The translations under genes and the position numbers were made by a program. A stretch of DNA of 8,012 nt from an uncultured Eubacteriales bacterium (GTDB lineage: Bacteria; Bacillota; Clostridia; Christensenellales; CAG-917): assembly GCA_900551145.1 (NCBI GenBank), contig URUQ01000055.1, positions 1 to 8,012 of the forward strand, written 5' to 3'. Positions within the stretch are counted from its first letter, which is position 1; the number at the start of each line of letters is the position of its first letter. Under the pieces are notes generated by a model. The model was not told the origin of the DNA and made no database searches. It saw nothing but the letters and a program-made list of their open reading frames with translations. Positions 1-4,664 of this stretch are shown here, one piece after another.

Positions 1-54
1 ACCGAGATCTACACCGTCTAATTCTCGGCAGCGTCAGATGTGTATAAGAGACAG
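1..54 (+). other. Illumina Nextera P5 adapter and index (not genomic)
   Basis: Bases 1-14 are the 3' part of the Illumina P5 flow-cell sequence. Bases 15-22 (CGTCTAAT) sit where the i5 index belongs and match, from memory, a Nextera XT v2 index. Bases 23-35 are the Nextera read-1 primer with one G missing (TCTCGG where TCGTCGG is expected). Bases 36-54 (AGATGTGTATAAGAGACAG) are the 19-base Tn5 mosaic end. The order and spacing are exactly those of a tagmentation library molecule, so this is untrimmed adapter on the contig end. Any reading frame running through it is an artefact. Confidence 0.98.
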
Positions 55-295
55 AATTTATACTTTGCCAAAGACAAAATCGAGTGCAAAACACAGATGA
101 AAATTATAAAATACGAAAGATAAAACGTAGAAATACAAAAGAAAATCACGCAAATTGCGTGATTTTTCATATCGTAAAAGTGCAGTCCGATTGAAAGCAG
201 GCGATAGACAATCAAAGTGCGGTAACACGTTGCAAATGCTATAAATCCGCTTCTCAAATGTAATTATCGGTGCATATGCGCTCGGCAAAAGGGAG
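55..295. other. Non-coding stretch downstream of sigK
   Basis: This AT-rich stretch lies between the adapter and the 3' end of sigK. I see no credible gene in it: the short frames on either strand run through the hairpin at 142-166, and the plus-strand one extends into the adapter. Apart from that terminator I recognise nothing. Confidence 0.6.
142..166 (-). terminator. Rho-independent terminator, probably bidirectional, serving sigK
   Basis: A 10-bp perfect stem, AAAATCACGC (142-151) with GCGTGATTTT (157-166), encloses a 5-base loop. On the minus strand it is followed by TTTTCTTTTG counting the stem's own T run, so it suits termination of sigK about 130 bases upstream. On the plus strand one more T follows, so it could also act for a gene beyond the contig end. 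Confidence 0.7.
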
Positions 296-991
296 TCACA
301 TCAAATCTTCCTTATTGACCGAGCGTTTGATTTTTTCAAGGGCTTTTTTCTCTATTCTCGACACGTACGAGCGGGAAATATCGAATTTTTTCGCCACTTC
401 GCGTTGCGTCAAAGCTCCGCAACCGCCGAGACCGTAACGAAGACGTATAATCTCGTATTCGCGCTCGTCCAAAACCGCTTTGGTGATACGAAGCAGTTTT
501 TCCATCATTATGGAGTTTTCGACGTCCTCGATGACGGAGCAATCGTCGCAAAGCATATCCATAATGACGAGTTCGTTGCCGTCCTTATCGACGCCAATCG
601 GCTCGTTGAGAGAGACGTTGGAGCGGTGCTTCTTGCTGGTGCGCATCGTCATCAATATTTCGTTTTCAATGCAACGGGACGCATACGTGGCAAGTTGCGT
701 GCCTTTGTCGGGCTTGAAACTCTCTATTGCCTTAATAAGTCCGATTGAGCCTATCGATATAAGCTCGTCGTTGTCTCCGTAGTTGGAATATTTCTTTGCG
801 ATGTGCGCCACGAGACGCAAATTGTGCTTGACGAGGATTTCTTTTGCCTCTTTGTCGCCTTGAGCGGATTTTTCGAGATATTCCTTTTCTTTTTCCTTTG
901 AGAGTGGCTTTGGAAAGGAACTCTTTTCCGTCACGTAGGAAGAAAATATAATGAGATTTTTCAAAAGTGCGAGCAAACTCTCCAAAGCCAT
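296..991 (-). CDS. sigK: Sporulation sigma factor sigma-K, with pro-sequence
   Basis: Sigma-K directs RNA polymerase to late mother-cell genes (coat, cortex maturation, mother-cell lysis). This 231-residue protein has the whole family architecture: FPKPLS at 26-31, region 2 at about 50-115 (NLRLVAHIAKKYSN, then DELISIGSIGLIKAIESF and ATYASRCIENEILM), the linker with DPIG-type VSLNEPIG at 126-133, and region 4 at about 170-222 with the helix-turn-helix LTQREVAKKFDISRSYVSR (194-212). FPKPLS and the SRSYVSRIEKKAL motif favour sigma-K over sigma-E. Residues 1-18 are hydrophobic and end in FSS before YV. This matches the B. subtilis pro-sequence, whose cleavage falls just before the equivalent Tyr, so S18/Y19 is the inferred cleavage site. 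The reading frame is uninterrupted, with no skin-type element. The ATG has a strong GGAGGGG Shine-Dalgarno about 6-8 bases upstream (998-1004). The gene diverges from the dehydrogenase gene and seems to be transcribed alone. Confidence 0.95.
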   Translation of the reverse strand: MALESLLALLKNLIIFSSYVTEKSSFPKPLSKEKEKEYLEKSAQGDKEAKEILVKHNLRLVAHIAKKYSNYGDNDELISIGSIGLIKAIESFKPDKGTQLATYASRCIENEILMTMRTSKKHRSNVSLNEPIGVDKDGNELVIMDMLCDDCSVIEDVENSIMMEKLLRITKAVLDEREYEIIRLRYGLGGCGALTQREVAKKFDISRSYVSRIEKKALEKIKRSVNKEDLM

Positions 992-992
992 T

Positions 993-1011
993 TACAACCC
1001 CTCCGGTTGTA
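993..1011 (-). promoter_or_regulatory. Inverted repeat enclosing the sigK ribosome binding site
   Basis: Read on the minus strand this is TACAACC-GGAGG-GGTTGTA, a perfect 7-bp inverted repeat with the Shine-Dalgarno core in its 5-base centre. The downstream arm abuts the ATG. If transcription starts upstream, the RNA could present the SD in a hairpin loop. If it starts within the repeat, as the -10-like element at 1012-1020 would imply, the repeat would instead act as a DNA operator. The symmetry is directly visible; a regulatory role is inference. Confidence 0.5.
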
Positions 1012-1020
1012 TATTTTATG
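1012..1020 (-). promoter_or_regulatory. Possible sigma-K/sigma-E type -10 element for sigK
   Basis: The minus strand reads CATAAAATA. It fits the sigma-K -10 pattern CATANNNTA exactly and the sigma-E pattern CATACANT in 7 of 8 places. sigK is a known target of both factors in B. subtilis. I cannot place a convincing -35 at the usual distance, and the region is AT-rich, so this is tentative. Confidence 0.3.
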
Positions 1021-1053
1021 GCGCGTTCTTCCAAAAATTGACAATAAGCGACT

Positions 1054-1086
1054 TTGTGGAAAAAACAATTTTTTTCTTTGCCACAA
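1054..1086. repeat. AT-rich inverted repeat in the divergent intergenic region
   Basis: TTGTGG (1054-1059) pairs with CCACAA (1081-1086). Inside, AAAAAA (1060-1065) can pair with the T run 1069-1075 around a CAA loop, leaving a small bulge of CTTTG. It lies between the sigK promoter region and the -35 of the dehydrogenase promoter. It could be an operator, or simply the poly(A)/poly(T) tract common in such regions. Confidence 0.35.
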
Positions 1087-1090
1087 TGAG

Positions 1091-1119
1091 TTGACAGATT
1101 GGCTATTTGGAATTATAAT
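1091..1119 (+). promoter_or_regulatory. Consensus sigma-A promoter P1 of the FAD dehydrogenase gene
   Basis: TTGACA (1091-1096), a 17-base spacer and TATAAT (1114-1119) give a perfect 12/12 vegetative promoter on the plus strand. The predicted start is near 1126, leaving a leader of about 85 bases. That leader holds the inverted repeat GCAAAA-C-TTTTGC (1138-1150) and a second promoter. Confidence 0.85.
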
Positions 1120-1152
1120 CCCATAGGTCGCGGGGGTGCAAAACTTTTGCGA

Positions 1153-1185
1153 TTGACAGTATACGGCTAAAATAATTTAATTATT
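1153..1185 (+). promoter_or_regulatory. Second promoter P2 with overlapping palindrome
   Basis: TTGACA (1153-1158), 17 bases and TTTAAT (1176-1181, one mismatch) form a second sigma-A-like promoter, with a start near 1188 just ahead of the gene. Its -10 is embedded in AATAATT-T-AATTATT (1171-1185), a 7-bp inverted repeat that could bind a repressor. AT-rich sequence makes chance symmetry possible. Confidence 0.5.
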
Positions 1186-1210
1186 TTAATCACGACACGA
1201 GAGGTTTTAA

Positions 1211-2620
1211 ATGAAAAAATACGATATTTGTATCGTCGGCGCAGGCCCCGCAGGTATCTTTACCGCAATCGAGCTTCTTCGCAACGGAAGCAAGAAGAAA
1301 ATGTGCATTATCGAGAAAGGCCAACCCGTAGAAAAACGCGTTTGCCCCAAGACTTTTGGCAGTGAATGCAAAAATTGCAAGCCTTATTGCCATATCACGA
1401 CGGGCTTTTCGGGCGCGGGTGCGTTCTCTGACGGCAAACTTTCGCTTTCCTACGAAGTCGGCGGTGAACTTCCGCAACTCATAGGCGCGGATCTTGCGCA
1501 AAGTCTTATCGATTACACGGATACCATTTATCTCGAATTCGGCGCGGACGAGCATATCGAAGGTCTCGGCAACGAGGACAAGGTCAAGGATATCCGCCGA
1601 AAAGCAATTCAAGCGGGTCTCAAACTCGTTGATTGCCCCATTCGTCACCTTGGTACCGAAAAGGCACACGACTTGTATCTTGCAATCGAAAATTATCTTC
1701 GCAATGCCGGTGTAGACCTCATTTTCGGCAAGCAATGCGACAATATCATTCTTGACGGCGATACTTGCAAAGGCGTATATATCGAAGACCCGAAGGGCGA
1801 AAATCAAGAAGAAATTCTTGCGGACAGAACAATTATCGCAACGGGCAGACGCGGTGCGGAGTGGCTTGAAAAGATTTGCGCGGAGCATAATATCGCACAC
1901 GCACCCGGCGTTGTCGATATCGGCGTGCGCGTAGAGGTGCGCAACGAGATTATGGAAGAGGTCAACGACGTGCTTTACGAGAGCAAACTCATCGGTTATC
2001 CCGAACCTTTCAAAAACAAAGTGCGTATTTTCTGCCAAAACCCCGGCGGTTTCGTGTCGCAAGAGAATTACGACAACGACCTTGCCGTCGTCAACGGACA
2101 CAGTTACAAGGAAAAGAAGAGCGACAATACCAACCTTGCAATTCTTTGCTCTCACTCCTTCACGGAGCCGTTTAAGCAACCTATCGAGTACGCTCAGAAG
2201 GTTGGCGAACTTACCAATATGCTCGGCGCGGGAAAGATTATGGTCCAAAGATACGGCGATATCCTCAACGGCAAGCGCACTTGGCAACGCGAACTCGGTT
2301 TTTCCAACGTTCGTCCCACGCTCAAAGACGCGGTTGCGGGCGATATAACGGCGGGTATGCCTTATAGAGCAATGCTCAACATCATCAACTTTATACAAGC
2401 GGTTGACAAGGTTGTCCCCGGGTTTGCCGGATACGAGACGTTGCTTTATAGCCCCGAGCTCAAATTCTACAGCAACAAAATCAAGATGGATGAGCATCTC
2501 AACACGTCAATCCACGGTTTGCATTGCCTCGGTGACAGTAGCGGTTGGACGAGAGGTCTTATGATGGCATCGGTGATGGGCGTGTATATGGCGCGCAATA
2601 TCCTCGAACAAGAAAAGTAA
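1211..2620 (+). CDS. FAD-dependent dehydrogenase, COG2509 family, uncharacterised
   Basis: This 469-residue protein is a soluble flavoprotein of the NAD(P)/FAD oxidoreductase superfamily. The N-terminal Rossmann fold shows GAGPAG at 10-15, an acidic residue ending the second strand (E35 in CIIEKG), an ATG motif at 210-212, and a C-terminal FAD-contacting segment GDSSGWTRGL at 441-450. A cysteine group C45, C53, C56 and C60, directly before the glycine-rich GFSGAGAFSDGK segment (65-76), is as I recall typical of this family; it could bind a metal or an Fe-S centre, or form redox thiols. The physiological substrate is not known to me. The start is supported by GAGAGG at 1199-1204, six bases before the ATG. 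Transcription is probably vegetative from P1/P2. It is a single-gene unit closed by the terminator at 2691-2717. No signal peptide or membrane segment is visible. Family assignment is confident; substrate is open. Confidence 0.88.
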   Translation: MKKYDICIVGAGPAGIFTAIELLRNGSKKKMCIIEKGQPVEKRVCPKTFGSECKNCKPYCHITTGFSGAGAFSDGKLSLSYEVGGELPQLIGADLAQSLIDYTDTIYLEFGADEHIEGLGNEDKVKDIRRKAIQAGLKLVDCPIRHLGTEKAHDLYLAIENYLRNAGVDLIFGKQCDNIILDGDTCKGVYIEDPKGENQEEILADRTIIATGRRGAEWLEKICAEHNIAHAPGVVDIGVRVEVRNEIMEEVNDVLYESKLIGYPEPFKNKVRIFCQNPGGFVSQENYDNDLAVVNGHSYKEKKSDNTNLAILCSHSFTEPFKQPIEYAQKVGELTNMLGAGKIMVQRYGDILNGKRTWQRELGFSNVRPTLKDAVAGDITAGMPYRAMLNIINFIQAVDKVVPGFAGYETLLYSPELKFYSNKIKMDEHLNTSIHGLHCLGDSSGWTRGLMMASVMGVYMARNILEQEK

Positions 2621-2633
2621 GGGGATTTGTACA

Positions 2634-2649
2634 CGGTCGATTTCGACCG
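2634..2649 (+). repeat. Small hairpin after the dehydrogenase gene
   Basis: CGGTCGA (2634-2640) and TCGACCG (2643-2649) are perfect arms around TT, 13 bases past the stop codon. No T run follows, so it is not a terminator by itself. It may protect the 3' end or be incidental. Confidence 0.35.
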
Positions 2650-2690
2650 AGAAAAACAAATTTATTTACAAACCAAATATAATTTTTGAG

Positions 2691-2717
2691 AAAGCGGTGA
2701 AGACCGCTTTTTCTTTT
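2691..2717 (+). terminator. Rho-independent terminator of the dehydrogenase gene
   Basis: AAAGCGGT (2691-2698) and ACCGCTTT (2703-2710) form an 8-bp stem with a GAAG loop, followed by TTCTTTT. This is a classic intrinsic terminator about 70 bases past the stop codon, and it insulates spoIVB from the upstream vegetative promoters. Confidence 0.88.
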
Positions 2718-2765
2718 ACATAAATTTACATCTCGATTTATCGTTTTTGCGCACACGATAAAGGT

Positions 2766-3941
2766 ATGCAAACAGACGAAAAGAATTTGAATATAATCTT
2801 CAAAAAGATATTGACCGTTTTGATTGTGTCAATACTGTTTTGCGCTTTTTGTGCGGTAATTTGCAATATAAGTGCTGTAAAAAACGCAAAATACGAGAAT
2901 ACATTTGAAGATTTTTCAACAAAAAACCAAGAAAACTCTGAAAAATTTAAATTTGAGTTATGCGCGAGCGAAGGACGAAATTACGTGCATATAGGCGGAA
3001 ATCCCATAGGTATAGCAATAAGTGCCGACGGACTTATCGTGGTTGATAAATGCGCCGTAACAACCAAAGACGGAGAAGTTTTTCCGAGCGCACGCGTCGA
3101 TATACGCAAAGGTGACGTGATATTGAGCGTCAACGGAAATCAAACAAAATCCGTATATAAACTCAAAAATATATTAAAAGAGGCAAATTCACCTACTTTT
3201 CTTTTGAAAGTCAAGAGAGGAAACGCGACAATCGACGTAAAACTGAACGCAGTCAAGGACAATTTCGGACAATATAAACTCGGTCTTGCACTCAAAGAGG
3301 ACGTCGGAGGTGTGGGAACGATGACTTTCGTCACCGACGACGGGCATTTTGCGGCTCTCGGACACCGTATTCTCGACGCAGAAAGCGGATTGGACGGGGA
3401 ACTCAATCAAGGCAATATCTACGATACGACCGTCAGCGGTGTAATCAAAGGTGAAAAAGGCAAGGCGGGCGGGCTTGTTGCGGAAGTCAACCGCTTGTCA
3501 AAAAGCACGGGTGAGATAAAAGAAAATACAAATATCGGATTGTACGGCGTGTATTCGGGTGAAATTAAGGGAGATTTGTATAGAATTGCCACCAAAGGCG
3601 AGGCAAAAATAGGTAGAGCGCAGGTGCTTACCACCGTTGACGGCAAAACGCCCAAATTCTATGATATCGACGTCGTAAAGGTCATTTCACAAAGCGAAGT
3701 GGGGGAAAAGGGTATGGTTATACTCGTAAGAGATAAGGAATTGCTTGAAAAAACGGGCGGTATCGTGCAAGGTATGAGCGGAAGTCCAATCGTTCAAAAC
3801 GGCATATTGATAGGTGCGGTTACGCACGTGTTTATACAAGATCCAACGAGAGGATATGCCGTTCATTCGAGATTTATGTACGATTACGCAACCGGCGTTA
3901 CGGCAAATATCGATGTGGGAAACGAGCAAACGGCTGCGTAA
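2766..3941 (+). CDS. spoIVB: SpoIVB peptidase (stage IV sporulation protein B, S55 family)
   Basis: SpoIVB is made in the forespore, crosses into the intermembrane space and cleaves SpoIVFA, releasing the SpoIVFB protease that processes pro-sigma-K. The 391-residue product has a hydrophobic N-terminal segment (about 11-33), a PDZ domain (about 80-165, including RKGDVILSVNG), and a C-terminal S55 serine protease domain. The putative catalytic residues are H200 in AALGH, D323 in VRD and S338 in GMSGSP. Their spacing matches B. subtilis H236, D363 and S378 (D and S exactly 15 apart in both). The family signature IGAVTHVFIQDPTRGYAVH follows at 349-367. The ATG has an AAGG only one base upstream, too close to work normally, and no better start is evident; TTG codons 8 and 16 are alternatives. 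I found no convincing sigma-G promoter. It is transcribed alone and converges on the Spo0A-domain gene. Confidence 0.95.
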   Translation: MQTDEKNLNIIFKKILTVLIVSILFCAFCAVICNISAVKNAKYENTFEDFSTKNQENSEKFKFELCASEGRNYVHIGGNPIGIAISADGLIVVDKCAVTTKDGEVFPSARVDIRKGDVILSVNGNQTKSVYKLKNILKEANSPTFLLKVKRGNATIDVKLNAVKDNFGQYKLGLALKEDVGGVGTMTFVTDDGHFAALGHRILDAESGLDGELNQGNIYDTTVSGVIKGEKGKAGGLVAEVNRLSKSTGEIKENTNIGLYGVYSGEIKGDLYRIATKGEAKIGRAQVLTTVDGKTPKFYDIDVVKVISQSEVGEKGMVILVRDKELLEKTGGIVQGMSGSPIVQNGILIGAVTHVFIQDPTRGYAVHSRFMYDYATGVTANIDVGNEQTAA

Positions 3942-3954
3942 TAAAACTAAATTA

Positions 3955-3971
3955 AACGATAGATTATCGTT
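3955..3971 (+). repeat. Small hairpin after spoIVB
   Basis: AACGATA (3955-3961) and TATCGTT (3965-3971) are perfect 7-bp arms with a GAT loop, 13 bases past the spoIVB stop. It lacks a T run and is AT-rich, so termination is more likely at the stronger hairpin near 4075. Confidence 0.35.
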
Positions 3972-4035
3972 GCTAAAACCAAGACTAATTGAACTGGAAA
4001 CAATTATGCTATAAGTAAAATTTGTCGAACCGAAA

Positions 4036-4061
4036 GCAAAAGTATATCGATATACCTTTGC
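4036..4061. repeat. Near-perfect 26-base palindrome in the convergent intergenic region
   Basis: Arms of 13 bases (4036-4048 and 4049-4061) match with one mismatch, and the inner 14 bases GTATATCGATATAC are a perfect palindrome. On the minus strand it is flanked by A- and T-rich runs (ACTTTTGCTTT on the exit side), so it could help end transcription coming from the Spo0A-domain gene. Alternatively it is a protein binding site. Confidence 0.5.
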
Positions 4062-4074
4062 GTGCGTGGATATA

Positions 4075-4100
4075 GCGAGGGCATTGCCCTCGCAACTTTT
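4075..4100 (+). terminator. Probable intrinsic terminator of spoIVB
   Basis: GCGAGGGC (4075-4082) and GCCCTCGC (4086-4093) form an 8-bp GC-rich stem with an ATT loop, followed by AACTTTTCT. This fits a plus-strand terminator about 130 bases past spoIVB. On the minus strand no T run follows. Confidence 0.65.
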
Positions 4101-4108
4101 CTATCATT

Positions 4109-4130
4109 CGATATATCGTGCACTGAGTGC
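4109..4130. repeat. Two further small palindromes
   Basis: CGATATATCG (4109-4118) is perfectly palindromic, and GCAC-TGA-GTGC (4120-4130) follows one base later. The first also repeats the core of the palindrome at 4036-4061: TCGATATA (4108-4115) can pair with TATATCGA (4043-4050), enclosing the terminator. Together these suggest a structured element, but its function is unknown. Confidence 0.35.
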
Positions 4131-4216
4131 CGTTGCAAGTATAAAACGGCTATTTTACAAATGGCGATTTTACACGATTTACTTTGAAATAATGCAAAAA
4201 TAAGCAATCTAAACCG

Positions 4217-4552
4217 CTACTTTATGCGTTCGAGGGCAGTCATAACAAATTGTTTATTGGTGGGTTTGCCCTTGTTTTCGTCAAGCGTTTCACCGAATTC
4301 TTTATACAGAATATCCACGTTACCGCGTAGCCACGCCGATGATATTGCGTTTTGGATATCCTTTTCTATGCTTTGCACGTCAACGTCAAAATCTTGTGAC
4401 AGTTTGACGTATCCGCCGTATTTGAGCGGAAGAACGTTCTCGCCGTCGAGTGCGTAACCGATGAGTCTTGCAAGAAGGTGATAGCCTTTGAGATTGGGTT
4501 GAAACCCAAGTTGCAACAGATATTTTTTTGCTTTTACTTCGTTCTCTTTCAC
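4217..4552 (-). CDS. Stand-alone Spo0A C-terminal DNA-binding domain protein
   Basis: Spo0A is the master response regulator of sporulation: a receiver domain joined to a DNA-binding effector domain (Spo0A_C). This 111-residue product aligns along its whole length with the effector domain only. LLQLGFQPNLKGYHLLARLI (12-31) matches the first helices, AISSAWLRGNVD (69-80) the invariant AW-RGN segment after the recognition helix, and KGKPTNKQF (94-102) the C-terminal signature. There is no receiver domain: a stop codon lies 27 bases upstream in frame and the divergent gene starts about 110 bases away. The recognition helix differs from B. subtilis: positions equivalent to R214, R217 and H218 are K64, Q67 and N68, while E63 is kept. 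The start is GTG with a weak GGAC Shine-Dalgarno; no in-frame ATG exists before residue 104. Full-length spo0A normally follows spoIVB co-directionally; here the gene is inverted. It may be a dedicated small regulator or a decayed spo0A. Confidence 0.85.
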   Translation of the reverse strand: MKENEVKAKKYLLQLGFQPNLKGYHLLARLIGYALDGENVLPLKYGGYVKLSQDFDVDVQSIEKDIQNAISSAWLRGNVDILYKEFGETLDENKGKPTNKQFVMTALERIK

Positions 4553-4586
4553 GAGTCCAATTCTATACGATTTTTGCTAATGATAT

Positions 4587-4615
4587 TTGACAAAAAGCGG
4601 TGTATGGTATCTGAT
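4587..4615 (+). promoter_or_regulatory. Possible sigma-A promoter of the SpoIIM-like gene
   Basis: TTGACA (4587-4592) is a perfect -35 on the plus strand, and TCTGAT (4610-4615) 17 bases later is a weak -10 (4 of 6). It lies about 50-75 bases ahead of the ATG at 4665. The good -35 and correct spacing are the only support. Confidence 0.35.
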
Positions 4616-4628
4616 TTTGATTTTATTT
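4599..4628 (-). promoter_or_regulatory. Possible sigma-E-like promoter of the Spo0A-domain gene
   Basis: On the minus strand, CATACACC (4606-4599) matches the sigma-E -10 consensus CATACANT in 7 of 8 places. AAATAAA (4628-4622) stands 15 bases upstream as a weak -35 (ATA core present, 4 of 7). The predicted start near 4592 gives a leader of about 40 bases before the GTG. The AT-rich context makes a chance match quite possible. Confidence 0.3.
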
Positions 4629-4664
4629 GTCATAAACGACGCTAATTGAAAATATAAGTAGAAT

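Noticed and set aside
58..288. 76-codon minus-strand frame and overlapping plus-strand frame at the contig start
   Set aside because: Both cross the terminator hairpin, and the plus-strand one continues into or from adapter sequence; no protein similarity is evident.
1038..1043. Another TTGACA on the plus strand upstream of P1
   Set aside because: The sequence 17 bases downstream (AAAAAC) is not a -10 element, so it is not a credible promoter.
1190..2497. 435-codon open frame antisense to the FAD dehydrogenase gene
   Set aside because: It lies almost wholly opposite a well-supported gene, shows no recognisable domain or start signal, and runs across the promoter region. Long antisense frames like this arise from codon bias.
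3913..4014. Short plus-strand frame overlapping the spoIVB end (codes for a basic peptide of about 33 residues)
   Set aside because: It could have been a frameshifted continuation of spoIVB, but spoIVB already has its complete C-terminal signature and normal end, and the peptide matches nothing I recognise.
4023..4029. Exact Spo0A box TGTCGAA near the Spo0A-domain gene
   Set aside because: A 7-base site is expected about once by chance on both strands of an 8-kb window. It lies downstream of both neighbouring genes, not in a promoter, so I give it no weight alone.
4004..4207. 67-codon minus-strand frame between spoIVB and the Spo0A-domain gene
   Set aside because: It reads through the terminator hairpin and palindromes, has no Shine-Dalgarno and no recognisable sequence.
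4631..4658. Sigma-E-like boxes (TCATAAA and AATATAAG) ahead of the SpoIIM-like gene
   Set aside because: Spacing is acceptable but both boxes are weak, and the implied start would fall on the ATG itself.
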